Origin: Paroedura picta
Taxonomy: Eukaryota; Chordata; Lepidosauria; Squamata; Gekkonidae
DNA: 64,000 bases
Assembly: GCF_049243985.1 (NCBI RefSeq)
Contig: NC_135386.1
Coordinates: forward strand, 19,312,202-19,376,201
Direction: 5' to 3'
In this document: piece after piece, positions 22,401-31,500 of the stretch
Position numbering within the stretch: position 1 is the first letter of the stretch
How the letters are laid out: each line of letters starts with the position of its first letter
The notes under the pieces: model-generated
What the model saw: only the letters and a program-made list of their open reading frames with translations
Databases searched by the model: none
What the model was told of the DNA's origin: nothing
Position numbers and translations under genes: made by a program

Positions 22401-24002
22401 TGGGGGAGCAGATTCTGTTAAGAAACATCAGTCCGACACGTGGAATGAAGGTAGGCACGTCTGGCAGCCAGCGGTGGGGGCTTCTCAGGTGGGATGGGTG
22501 CAGGGACCCATCGGCCCTTCTTCCCTTGGTGTGTTCGCCTGCCTGGGGAATTCACCTACTACTTGCGTTTACCTTGTGGTCTGGTGCTGCTGTTGGGGCT
22601 GCCTGGCAGGAAGACCAGAGAGACAAGGTGGGACAGTAGTTAGATCTTCAGGAGGGTGCTGTTGTTCCAGGGCATGGGGTTGGGGGGTGCTTTAATTGGG
22701 CAGACATTTTATAGGGGGATGTTTTAATTAATTAGTATTATAAGCTGCCTTGACTCAAGAGTAAAGTGTTTCAATAAATACATTTCTTCCAGAGGCTGCC
22801 TCCAGTTGAAATCATGATGCCTGAAAGCAGGCAAAAGCCAAGGGTCTTGCAGCCCTCTGTACCTGCTGATGATAACCTAGGAAGTAGCTGTTTCTGGAGG
22901 AAGGGTCAACAGCAAGCCATCTTTCTATATTTATTGGCCCCTCTTGATTTGGCAGATTCTCCCACACAGATCTCAGAGCCAAGAAACCTCTTTGAGGCTT
23001 CTCTGGTGGAGGTGGAGGGCACCCAAGGAGGCAGCCCTGCAAGATGTCTCAGAACCCTCCTTGCACAAATGAAAAGCAGCAACAGAAGAGTTGGTTTCTA
23101 TACCCTGCTTTTCCCTGCCTAATGGAGTCCTCAAGCAGCTTACTATTACGTTCCCTTTCCTCTCCCCACAGCAGACACCCTGTGAGGTAGGTCAGGCTAC
23201 ATCACAGGATTGTTGTGAGGCAAGAGACAGGAGAGCAGATCACCCCACCCCACCCCTGGTCAGGATCTGGGTCTGTGAGCAACCTGTAGCTCATAGTAAA
23301 GCATCGTGTGGGACCTTTGTACAGGCCAGGTTCTTAGAGGGGGGATGGTGTCCCTTGGCACTCCGGCCTCAAACAGTGCAGGTTCAAAGGCAGTACAGCC
23401 CCTCCCCGCTGCAGCAGCACAGACTGAGGTACAGCTTTCGTTCTTTTAAGGATTTTTACAAAGGACTTGTGGCCTGGCCTCTTCCCAGAGCCCTGTCTGG
23501 CTCTGGTCCCTTCACAGGAACTTGCTTCCTCAGGGGGAGAGAGGACTGCATGCTATGGTCAGGAAGGGTACACACAGGGCTTCAGCGCTTGAGGTGAGTT
23601 TTCCTTCCTGTGCTGTGAGGCTGCTAAGCAGGGATGGAAAATTCCGCCATGTCAACATAGGGCCAGACCTCCCCCTCCCATGCTATGCTATGGAGGCAGA
23701 GCCTTCTTTTTGGAGGCTAAGGCTGGCTGCTGCAATCCAAGGGGCTGTTGCTGCTGGTGGTGGTGAGCTCTGGTATTCCACCACCTCCAGGCAGTTCATT
23801 CCTTCGTCTTTTTGCAGATGTTGGCTTGGGTGTCTTTGACGTGGTGGTGACGGACAGTTCCTGCCCCATGGCCGTCTTGAAATGTGCAGAAGCCTTACAG
23901 CTGCCTGTGGTCAACCAAGAGTGGGTCATCCAGAGCCTGGTTGCAGGTGCAAGAGTCTCTTTCAAGCACCCGCAGTATCAGGTGGGACCTGGCCCCTCTT
24001 GA
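1221..24002 (+). CDS. TP53BP1: TP53BP1: tumor protein p53-binding protein 1, 23 coding exons
   Basis: 53BP1 is a nuclear chromatin reader. It binds nucleosomes with H4K20me2 and H2AK15ub at DNA double-strand breaks and recruits RIF1, PTIP and shieldin to favour end joining. Exons (donor/acceptor-checked, phases all close): 1221-1426, 1707-1768, 2489-2635, 4116-4227, 4697-4788, 5034-5167, 5698-6802, 7907-8017, 9251-9472, 9904-9949, 10965-11057, 11620-12055, 14617-14766, 17406-17683, 18357-18518, 18617-19032, 19132-19323, 19562-19765, 20033-20224, 21114-21208, 21932-22131, 22305-22450, 23818-24002. Total 4986 nt, about 1661 residues (human 1972). Identity is very high from the oligomerisation domain onward. 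The N-terminal part is much diverged and shorter, and small exons could be missed between 1427 and 4116. The start is the ATG at 1221, in frame with PCLLVDDSQ (human PCLIIEDSQ). The final residues differ from mammals. Confidence 0.95.
2887..2944. repeat. 58-bp near-perfect hairpin
   Basis: Arms 2887-2912 and 2919-2944 pair over 26 bp with four mismatches, around the loop GCCGGT. All four differences are transitions, as expected if a perfect palindrome has decayed. It lies in TP53BP1 intron 3, directly left of sequence starting CAGTGGTTCTCAACGTGG (2952), which resembles a hAT terminus. Confidence 0.75.
3335..3638. mobile_element. Miniature inverted-repeat DNA element with 36-bp TIRs
   Basis: The terminal inverted repeats 3335-3370 and 3603-3638 match at 35 of 36 positions and begin CAGGGCAA. 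The 304-bp element has no coding capacity and lies in TP53BP1 intron 3. Its interior holds the motif GCGAAACGCATTGGGAT (about 3480-3496). I cannot see a clean target-site duplication, so the superfamily stays open. Confidence 0.8.
5698..6802 (+). CDS. TP53BP1: TP53BP1 exon 7: large low-complexity exon
   Basis: This 1105-nt exon is the largest of the gene and encodes residues about 252-619. It follows the exon ending IPSQPEFSH (human IPSQPQFSH) and opens with [11 protein letters not shown], the counterpart of human DIFIPSPSLEE. The body is acidic and rich in Ser, Glu and Gln, with many SQ/TQ and SP/TP sites and little alignment to mammals except around [12 protein letters not shown]. The donor is at 6803 (GCCG|GTAAAT). 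I could not recognise a counterpart of the mammalian TOPBP1-binding Thr670 motif here. Confidence 0.9.
7141..7445 (+). mobile_element. hAT-like non-autonomous element, copy 1
   Basis: It starts CAGCCTTTCTCAACTTTTTT, followed by a GAGAAACTCCTGAAACATTT-type stretch. It is about 300 bp, in TP53BP1 intron 7. A second, diverged copy with the same order of blocks lies at 37220-37525. The CAG start and sub-terminal wording are hAT-like. No duplication of target site is evident, and the right end is approximate. Confidence 0.55.
10475..10712 (-). repeat. tRNA-derived SINE (family 1), antisense
   Basis: It runs from GAAGAGTTGGTTTTCTCTACC through TCCCCACAACAGGCACCCTG to TCTTAACCTCACCAAGTTGG, the complement of the tRNA-like head (GGTGTAGTGGTTAAGAG). 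TP53BP1 intron 10. Confidence 0.85.
10965..11057 (+). CDS. TP53BP1: TP53BP1 exon 11, followed by a GC-AG intron
   Basis: The exon encodes [11 protein letters not shown] and ends SPIR, matching human SVLSCICEARQE through TPIR. The reading frame and the human R-GNLL / reptile R-GELF join require splicing after ATCAG at 11057. The intron therefore begins GCAAGC instead of GT. CAG|GCAAGC fits the consensus of the rare GC-AG class, which has a strong flanking match. The nearest GT (11066) would put the next exon out of frame. Confidence 0.85.
11291..11414 (+). repeat. (ATTC)n microsatellite, about 31 units
   Basis: A 124-bp uninterrupted ATTC array lies in TP53BP1 intron 11. It is followed at once by the antisense LINE tail GCCGCCCTTCCCTACGGCTC, so it sits at the position where sister copies carry a short (ATTT)n tail. 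Confidence 0.97.
11620..12055 (+). CDS. TP53BP1: TP53BP1 exon 12: dynein light chain (LC8) binding segment
   Basis: The exon encodes residues about 777-922. It carries KGVQT and the conserved VSAATQT, in the region where human 53BP1 has its LC8/DYNLL1 recognition motifs (GIQT and VQT). The exon starts in phase with the GC-AG intron upstream and ends AACCAG|gtgaga. The LC8 role is known for the family; here it is inferred from the TQT core. Confidence 0.9.
12056..14616 (+). other. TP53BP1 intron 12
   Basis: A degenerate plus-strand tRNA-derived SINE lies at about 12680-12885. The stretch 13200-14470 is not low complexity and matches no family I recognise. It has no credible exon and no long open frame on either strand. 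Confidence 0.5.
14617..14766 (+). CDS. TP53BP1: TP53BP1 exon 13: oligomerisation domain
   Basis: Fifty codons encode a segment with RTIREVRT and TRVITDVYY, nearly identical to the human oligomerisation domain (about residues 1231-1270), which is needed for focus formation. The exon is phase 0 at both ends and is isolated between two introns of about 2.6 kb. Human VDG is KDG here. Confidence 0.95.
15541..16430. mobile_element. Palindromic DNA element interrupted by a hAT insertion
   Basis: Arms of about 115 bp at 15541-15655 and 16315-16430 are inverted copies of each other. Matching blocks include ATAGAGCCAAGACCAATGG with its complement in CCATTGCCCTTGGTCCTAT, and TTACTCCATTAA. Each arm has a GCCTGTTGG/GCCTGTGGGTGAAACGCGT motif related to the one in the element at 3335. 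The centre is AT-rich and contains the complete hAT-like element at 15753-16195. It lies in TP53BP1 intron 13. Confidence 0.7.
15753..16195. mobile_element. hAT-type non-autonomous element with 8-bp TSD
   Basis: The 443-bp element starts CAGTGGTCCCCAACCTTTTT. Its right end, read inverted, is AACGATCTCCAACCTGTGG. It is flanked by identical 8-bp duplications ATCTATAT at 15745-15752 and 16196-16203, the hAT signature length. There is no transposase frame. Confidence 0.88.
17406..18518 (+). CDS. TP53BP1: TP53BP1 exons 14-15: Ser-rich linker and GAR motif
   Basis: Exon 14 (17406-17683) encodes the conserved [14 protein letters not shown] stretch, with three extra residues (LVS) just before it relative to human. 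Exon 15 (18357-18518) encodes a linker ending [11 protein letters not shown], the glycine-arginine-rich motif methylated by PRMT1 in mammals. Exon 15 is only 54 codons. It was identified by protein similarity and by phase agreement on both sides (AG|C at entry, AG| at exit). Confidence 0.92.
18617..19323 (+). CDS. TP53BP1: TP53BP1 exons 16-17: tandem Tudor domain
   Basis: Exons 18617-19032 and 19132-19323 encode the tandem Tudor fold at about residues 1185-1310. The H4K20me2 aromatic cage is complete: Trp1197 in AKWSS, Tyr1204 in GYFYSG, Asp1223 and Tyr1225 in FDDGYE. The spacing equals human W1495, Y1502, D1521 and Y1523. The second Tudor ends in [12 protein letters not shown], as in mammals. 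The intron between them is 99 bp. Confidence 0.97.
19562..19765 (+). CDS. TP53BP1: TP53BP1 exon 18: UDR and nuclear localisation signal
   Basis: The exon begins [12 protein letters not shown], the ubiquitylation-dependent recruitment motif that contacts H2AK15ub. It ends with a bipartite NLS (GKRKLL, then SPAKRGRRS) containing the SP site that CDK1 phosphorylates in mammals. It is phase-consistent with neighbours on both sides. Confidence 0.95.
20033..24002 (+). CDS. TP53BP1: TP53BP1 exons 19-23: tandem BRCT repeats and C terminus
   Basis: Exons 20033-20224, 21114-21208, 21932-22131, 22305-22450 and 23818-24002 encode the two BRCT repeats, including [50 protein letters not shown] and [15 protein letters not shown]2 binds gamma-H2AX and the pair binds p53 in mammals. 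The last exon reads HPQYQ, then VGPGPS and a stop at 24000-24002. Mammals end HPKYKHDYVSH. CAG|GTGGGA at 23980/23981 could instead be a donor to a tiny terminal exon that I could not identify. Confidence 0.93.
20685..20885 (+). repeat. tRNA-derived SINE (family 1), sense, diverged
   Basis: Head GAGTGGTGTAGTTGCTGAGG, then CTGGGTGACCTTGGGCC, then a body ending GGGTAGAAATGAACAAATAA. TP53BP1 intron 19. Confidence 0.7.
21655..21760 (-). repeat. L2/CR1-like LINE 3' tail, antisense
   Basis: An (ATTT)n run leads into ACTGCCCTCCCCGGAGGCTC and GGGTGGTTTACATGG. This is the inverted form of the tail AACCGCCCTGAGCC...GGGCGGTATATAAAT seen at 43080 and 56230. Confidence 0.7.
22450..23817 (+). other. TP53BP1 intron 22
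   Basis: This intron of about 1.4 kb separates the last two coding exons. It holds a short LINE-like tail ending CAATAAATACA (about 22711-22785) and the antisense SINE above. Nothing else is recognised. Confidence 0.5.
23085..23285 (-). repeat. tRNA-derived SINE (family 1), antisense, 5'-incomplete
   Basis: It contains AGAAGAGTTGGTTTCTATAC and CCCCACAGCAGACACCCTGT in antisense order; the tRNA-like head is missing. TP53BP1 intron 22, the longest gap between BRCT exons. Confidence 0.75.
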
Positions 24003-24106
24003 ACTGGGCCCTCTGCTTGGCAAAGACACCTAGCAATGCTGGCTTCTCATGTCTGTCAGCTGACCTGTGCATGACATGCTACAGTTAACTGTTGGCCTTT
24101 TATGAA

Positions 24107-24112
24107 AATAAA
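24107..24112 (+). terminator. Polyadenylation signal AATAAA of TP53BP1
   Basis: AATAAA lies 105 bp after the TP53BP1 stop and is followed by a GT-rich stretch (TTTTTTGTGTGGTTGTGTT) at the distance expected for cleavage and polyadenylation. Confidence 0.75.
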
Positions 24113-25351
24113 CATTAATTTTTTGTGTGGTTGTGTTAACAGAATGTTCTTATTCTGTCATCTCTAAAGGAGGCCCAGGATGGTTCCTTTGCAACAGAGT
24201 TCCAAGTAAACTGAAACTCAGTTTCTTCGGGATATAGTGCAGATACTGTGGATGAATCTGAGTGGCATAGATTTCTGTCCAATTGGAGGGCTGCACCAAA
24301 GTCTGGGTCTTCCTGGCTGTTCTCCCAGCTTACAGGTATAGTCTCCATGTGGCAGGAAGAATCACTTTTGTGCTTATCAGAGAAGCTAGGGGGTGGTGGG
24401 GTCAATGGTGAGCTTTAAGGCCCTTGGGATAATGTTAACATATGGGGGTATCTGAGAAAGGCTTCCTGAATCAACCGCTATTCCAGGTGAAGCATCAGGG
24501 GCAGAGATAGGAAGATTATGGTGGCAGTAGTTGCTCCCAGGGAGAAAGTGGAGACCTGGGTCTTGTTCCCATATTGATCTCATCCCAGGGAACCTCCATC
24601 ATGCAGCTTATAAAAACAGGAGCAGCCCTGGTTTAATACAGCTTGATTTCTGATGGAAGTAAAGAAGCTCTTTGCCAACAAAGTGCAGGGAGTGCAGGGA
24701 ACCCTTCCTTTCTGAAGAAATTTCCATAAAAGGAAAGATGTACCACAAGCACTCTTTAATGAAGCTGGTCAAATTGCCCAGTTGTTTGAGTATGGGGAGA
24801 GGCTGAGTGCTTAGTTGCTGCCCCACGGTTCTGCTGCCAGTCTTGCATCCTCGCACTCCCAGGTAGAGAAGGCCCTGGCTCCTTCCAGCTAAAATGGCTT
24901 CAGTCCAGCCCCACACTGAAGAGGAAGAGAGAGAGTGCAGGATTTAGCACAGGTGGAGGAGGAAAATACTCCCCCCCCCTCCCCAGCAGTTTCCAGGGCC
25001 AGAGAAGGGAAGCCAGGAGGTTGAGGAAATTAAACTGCCCATTGCAGCAGAAGCATTTTGGGCTCCAGACAAGGCCTGGATTTCTTCTTGATGCAAATAG
25101 CCAGCCTCCTAAGGTCGAAGGCCAGTGAGGAAGTGTGTACTCTGCCAAGAAGGAATGGGACCTTGTGGTGGGGCAGGGCCAGTAGGAACTTAAAGCCCCA
25201 TGGAGAATCTTGGCAGCCAGTGATCTGGTGTGAATTTGGGGGGACAGAGGGCAGCAGCCAGATGTTTTAGCAGAGGGTTGCCCAGAGGGAGGAAAAGGTA
25301 TCAGAGGGCGTCCCTGCCACCCTTGGAAGGCGAGCCTGGCCGGTACTTCGC
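24113..25351. other. Convergent 3' intergenic region between TP53BP1 and TUBGCP4
   Basis: About 1.2 kb between the two convergent genes. No coding exon is recognised. It should hold the TUBGCP4 3' UTR on the minus strand. Candidate minus-strand ATTAAA signals are TTTAAT at 24755-24760 and 24632-24637; neither is compelling. In human the two genes overlap at their 3' ends, so some overlap of untranslated regions is plausible. Confidence 0.5.
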
Positions 25352-25501
25352 TCAGCTGTACCTGCCCAAGGTGCCTCCCGCCTGAGTGTAATACTTGTTG
25401 TAATCCAAGCGTAGCAACAGCTGAGCCAAGTCTGAGTTGATCTGGTGGTTGTGAACACTGGAGAGAATCTTGAAGAGAAGTGAGGACTGACTGCTAAAAC
25501 C
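25352..25501 (-). CDS. TUBGCP4: TUBGCP4 terminal coding exon
   Basis: The exon encodes [20 protein letters not shown] and [17 protein letters not shown], as in human, then RYS and a stop (TGA read from 25354-25352). After GGCAG the sequence is GTACAG, a possible donor. A separate small last exon encoding the mammalian SFGM end cannot be excluded, but I found no candidate downstream. Confidence 0.85.
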   Translation of the reverse strand, partial: GFSSQSSLLFKILSSVHNHQINSDLAQLLLRLDYNKYYTQAGGTLGRYS

Positions 25502-28500
25502 CTGCAAGACAAACACATATACCGTTTCTCCTGTTTCCCCTCCTCCTCCCCCAAGAAAAGCAGCCCCGCTCTCTGTCTAGTCTAGCACATCCTGTGCCAC
25601 ATATCGGAGGGGCGACTCAAGGCACAGAAGCCAAGGAAAGGGGGTTGGTGCCTGGCACTTGCCCTCCAAGGTTTTCTTTGGGCAGCTTGGCGAGTAACCA
25701 CTGATGGATCTGTTCTCCATGAATTGTCTTTTCAAGGCACCACTATATCCACTGTGAATTCTACGTGGTTGCCCTCGTCTGCACTTTAGCCAGCTCTGCT
25801 GTCTATTTTGAGACATTATGACAGTAAGAATATCCTTGTTTAGATCTATGGTGCAGTCCTGCTTGAAAACAGAAGGCACTTGTTTTGGGGGTGTTATGAG
25901 ACAAACCTTTTCTGCTTAGAAATATAACTGACCATTAAACAGAAGTGAGATAACTATTCCACCCCTCTCTCTCAGGCATGGGGTACCACGCAGGACAAGG
26001 TAAAAAAAGCCCTAAATATCCACAAGAAAAGCCCATTTGGAAGTCACTACCTTCTCTATCACAGAAGGAGGCCTGGAAGGGAACTTCCTTCTATTTTGTG
26101 ATTGAGCAGATGCTGTGGAATTAGGAAGGTAGGTCAACCTTGGACCTGTGAGGAACCCACAGGAGGCTTCACAGGCAGCACCACATGTAGACATAAGGCT
26201 TCTCTCCTACAACTGCACTGCCATGCCAGGGAGGTGGGGGGGAAGGATTTCATGCTTCCCTTCAAACTCCCGCCCATCCTTGGTCTGTGGCAGGAGTGAA
26301 CTGCAATTGTCCCACCATCCTGCATAAAGGATGTGACAGCAATACAAGATGTTGCAGTGAGGGGCGGTATTTAAATCAAGTGAATAAATAAACAAATACT
26401 GGTTCTGACTACTATGCCTGTGGGAAAGGTTGCTGCCAGAAATGTGTGGGATTCAGTTACTGAAAAAGGCAAAGGGGTGCCAAGCTGCCTGCCTTCTCAC
26501 AGAGCAGAGCCTGCTGCAGGGCCAGGATGGTATCCTAAGGATTCCATTGTCTCCCACCACTTGCAAATGCCAGACCTTGCCTTGAGAAGAGGAATGGCTG
26601 TACCTTGGCCAGGATGCTCAGCTGGGTGGCCCCCCGCTCATCCAGTGGTCCAAGGTTATGACCGATGAGAGAGCAGAAGCTGTGGCAGAGATCCAGGATT
26701 TCATTCAGACAGTGGAAAGCCTGCAAAACAAGAAAGCACATAGGGTCTCCTACCTTGGCTCAGCCTGTCTGGTGTTTCACAATTATCTCTGTTAACAGTA
26801 AGAAAACATGGAAGAAACAATACGTGGAACTTTGTTTCTTCATAACATAACATATAAGCCGACTGTAACAGTGATAACAATAGCAACTGTATCTGAAAGT
26901 AGCAGTCTGAGGAACAGTGCTTGCACTCAAAAGCTCACGCCTTGAATAAATCTTTGGTCTTAAAGGTGTGACTGGACTCTGAAAGTAGCAGTGTAATTTA
27001 TAATAGTTCAACAAGTCCATGGTTTAGGTGTATGGGTACTTGGCAGGCTTTGCCTGTTGCTCACCCAGCTGTGGCCACTGAGCAGCCAGCAACAATCCCT
27101 CCCCCCCACACACAAGCAATGCCAGAAGATCTGCCCCTGCAATGCTAAGTGGGAAGGCAACCCCCGCCACACACACCCAGAAAGGCCTGTGCCTGGGGGG
27201 GACTAAGGGGCCCTTACTGGCTTCAGCAGGATGAAGGACTGTGCAAGGAGGTTGCTCAGGAAGTGGTCGTGTGCCAGTCGTATACTCTCAAAGTCACGGG
27301 TGGAATTGATCTGCTGCAGGAGCTGTGCAAACTGAGATTCTAGAACATCCACCTAGGAACAAGAAAGCCAGAAAACCAAGTGTCACATTGTTCAGGGCCA
27401 CAAGCATCTTTGAGTCTAGCTGCAAGAACAGGAGCGACAGTAGTTCTGTAACCTGGAGCTCTAAACAGTATAAAAACAGCCTGTTTCCTATTGGCCAATT
27501 CTTCCAAAGAATGGTGGAGCTGCCAGACACCCTTCACCTGTAAGTAATACTGCAGATTGTCCACAAGGAAAGTCATGTGATGCCGCATCCTCCATTTGAT
27601 TGCGTCTGTTCGACTGGATTCCAGGCCCTTGCACTGCATCTGCAGAGCCCAGCAGTGCTGCAGCTCAGCCTGGACTCGCCGCACACTCAGCAGGTACTTG
27701 AACACAACGTTGTATCTGAGGAGAGTACAGATCATGGTGGGGCCAGGCCTTGGGCTATAAGGAGTCCTAGTAGTAAAGGGCAGGAGAGTCTCTCCTCTTC
27801 CCAGAACACACCAAGGGGAGAGGTCCCCAGACCTGGGAAGATGCATCACCCATATCAGGTCTTTCAAACCAATAAGTGCTATGGCGTCCAAACAGAGAAG
27901 CACAACACTCACTTTTCCAGGACAGCTGGCGTGAACAGGATATGTAGAGGCCACTGGACTTTGTAGTGGAGCCCTAGAGCAGCCCATCCTGATGTGGGAG
28001 ATTCATGGGGAGACAATTCTCGGGAAGGGGTTTCACGAGCTTGAGCAACATCTGAAACAGAAGTCCAGGAGAACAACTTGCATATCAGGCACGGTGCATT
28101 CAAGTAACCGACTGTAGTCACAGGCAGTACTAACAAGATTGAGAAAAGGAAAAAAATGGAGTTTTCCTTACTACAAATTCCTATCTTCAGAAGAGCTAGG
28201 AGGGTATTCAGTATCCTTTGGAATTGTCTCCTCTTTCAGAAGGAGGGCAGAGACAGCTTATGAAAGAGGGTTCCCTCCCTAGAGGAGTGTCTCTTACTGT
28301 CTGGAACAGGAATAACTTTCAACATATATGGTGTGTGCGTGTAGCAATGTGGCAAACTAAGCTCTATGGTGCTAAGTGGAAGGTGATGCACACTGGAAAT
28401 CCTAACTTTGAAGATCATCTGTTGGGGTCTCAACTGGCCAGGAATTGGAGAGAATATCTGGCCACTTTGGTGGTGGACAGCTCAGTGGAAGATGTCTGCT

Positions 28501-31500
28501 TAGTGTGGTGGCAGCACATGCAGAATTCACAGGGGAGGGGCTGAAAGTCAGTTGATTAGCCATGCAGTGTCCCTGCACAGACCTCTATGGTGTGGCCTCA
28601 CCAGCGGGGGTTTAAACTCCATTCTTGCAGATGGCTCAAGACTGCTCCATAGCTGGCTTAAATGGGTCCTGTAGCAGCAGCCATCTGTTACAGAGCCAGG
28701 AACACTCTCAAGGTTTCTGACAACCCAACACTCTCACAAGAGCCAGGAACACTCTCGAGGTTTCTGACAGCCCAACCCACCTCTGTGTTCCTTCCCATGA
28801 TAATGGATGGTCAGATGGAGGAGAGGAAGGAGGTTGTCATCGTCTAGTAACACTTTGTGGGCTGACTGCTGGAAGGCTACATTGACATCTGAAGGACAAA
28901 GACAGAAACAACCGACTCAGCTGGCATAAAGGCCCTGGGCTGATCTCCCTGCCCTGTTACATGGGATGTCACAATAATGGAGCTTTACGGAAGTGGAGAC
29001 ATGCTGCCTTCCCTTGCAGAAGGAGACTCCCTCTGAAAGTAAGGAAATAGTTTATCTGGCCTCTACATGCTAAGAGAAGCAATTCCCTGGTGTACCAGGT
29101 CACCCATGGCTAAACAGAGGCATCCTATGCCACAAACTGCCCCACCCCCCAAAAAAAAATTCTGGACACTCACCGTGTTCTGTCACTGCACTGGGAGGTG
29201 TCTTTAGCATATGCTGTGCAGCGTCAATGAAGGCCTGAAACAGTTCTCCTCTCCCCAAGAGATAAAAATCTTTAATGATCTGAAAGGAAAGTAAGCAACC
29301 CGGAAGTCTCCAACTGAGTCACTCTCTGTCAGCAGAAGCCAGCTATCCAGCCTCCTGCAGAAGGGGGAGATTTCAGAAGGGAATCCGTATTTACCTTCAA
29401 CTGTCCTATTAGGTCCGACTCTTCTACCATCAGCTTCCATAAGTGCTAAAAAGTAAGAGAGGACAGTCCTTAGATTGCCCAGGCCAGTAATCCCCAACAG
29501 CTGAGAGGTGGAGCCATACCAATTTGAAGCTGCTGTATACTGAGTCAGTGTACTAGCAAATGAAGGTCAGTAATGTCTGCTCTGATTGGCAGTCACTCTC
29601 CAGGATCTTTCACATCAACCTGCTACCGGGTCCTTTTAAACAGCAATGCTCAGAACTGAACTTGGGGCCTTCTGCATCTCATGAAGATATTCTATCAATG
29701 ATCTATTGCCTCACTCTAGCGTTGCCAACCTCCTGGATGACAGAGATAAGGCATTATAGTTTCTAGGCCTTGTGTGTTGGCTGTCCATGACCAATGTGTG
29801 AAACAAAACATGCAAAACTAGATGTGCAGCTGGTCTGATCCAGCAGGGTTCTCCTCTATTATTCTGACCTCTGCCACAGTGCTACGGATCCAGTCCACCA
29901 CAGACTCAAAGTCCACCAGGTTGAAGACAGGCTGCTGCTTCAGGCGATGCAACTCTGCAGCAAAGGTGTCCTCCTGGTTCTTCAAGATGGACCCTGAGGC
30001 ATGAAACAAGGGAAGGGCCACCCAGTCGGCAGCTGTCCTTTGTGTCCATGGGAAAAATGGGAGACCCAGCCTGCCCCTATCACTTACTCCCTTCTCACTC
30101 AACGACCTCCAGAGGGCATAAGACCTGTCCTACTGCATGTGACACGAAGAGCTGCAGGACACCAGGCACAATCAAAGTTAGAAACTTTGCATTGCTGGGC
30201 CCTCATTGGAGTACTGCATTTCCTTCTGACAAGCAGTGGGAAGCCACAGCCGATAGAATGGGGAACCTTGCGGAGGATTAAAGGGAAGGAGTTCTGTGAG
30301 GAGAGGCAGAGGTGAAAACGGGTCAGGGCAGAAATGAGGGTGTGGGCAGCAGATCCTGCATCAATGACAGGAAATACCTCCTCATGAGAATTGGGTCGAG
30401 TGGCTGAGCTGATGGGGCATTAACCTGGGGCTTCTGACCTTTGCTCAGCAGGCTACTAGAGCCCCTCTTACTGTGCAATCCAACTGCAATTTGGCTTAAA
30501 GCAGAGTTTCTCCTAAGCACTGGTGAGAGTGTATGGAGAGAGTCTGTGTGGAGGATCAACAGGGGAGGGGGGCAGGTGTGTTAGGAGTTGCTTAGGACAA
30601 AAGAAAGAGACCGAGACCCCTCCCAGCAGGTAGTAGAGTGGAGCTGTCAGATTAGCATGCAGCGGTCACAGGCAAATCCTTCCTGTCTTGAGAGTTCCAC
30701 CAGGCCTTTTTCTGCAGGGAAGCACTAATATCTTGAGGACATCTCAAGAGTAAGTGGACACACAGAGAGAAGGCAGAGATGAGGTTGGGGTCCCTGATCT
30801 CGGCTTCCTGCTCACCCTGAGGGGGCCACATCCAACAGATCTTGCCCTCCACCAGGAACTCAAACTACCCTATGCAGGATTGTGCAAAGTGCTCACATTC
30901 ACACATGGGCTTGCTTATAGATTTCATTCTGCAAGGGAGCAGACAAGAAAGCCAAGGATTCCAGCCATAGTCCCAGGACTCAGTAAGTGCTGAAGGAGGC
31001 CAAGATCCCTACCTTTCTTGGTTAGGTTCATATTCTGACTCTCAAACATCTGCACAGACTCTCCCACAAATAGGATTTTCTCAGCAACGCGCACAGGGAT
31101 GTAAGAAGGCAGCATTTCTATCCGCAGGGAGAACTGCTTTGGAGAAGGGGCCAGCATGTTCTCTTCTTCAATCAGCCGCTGCCACAGCAAGGGTTGGACA
31201 AAGTGCCGAGAGAAAGAGAGATAAGCACAAGAGCACCACCACAGTAAATGCACAATGTTAAACCCCTTTTGTCAAAGGTCCTGTTTGGCAACCGGCCGAT
31301 CAAGCGCAAAAAAGTGATAACAGCCAAGTGTGATAAGACCCTCCCCATGAACCATTTGACTGCTATTTGGAGAGGGCAAAGAGGACATCCATAGGAGAAG
31401 GCACAGTGACCAGATGGTTCAAGTAGAGGAGGAGGGGTTTCCCATTCTTACCATATCCTGCAGCTCTCGTAGCTGCTTCCCCGTCAATCCTCCAATGCCC

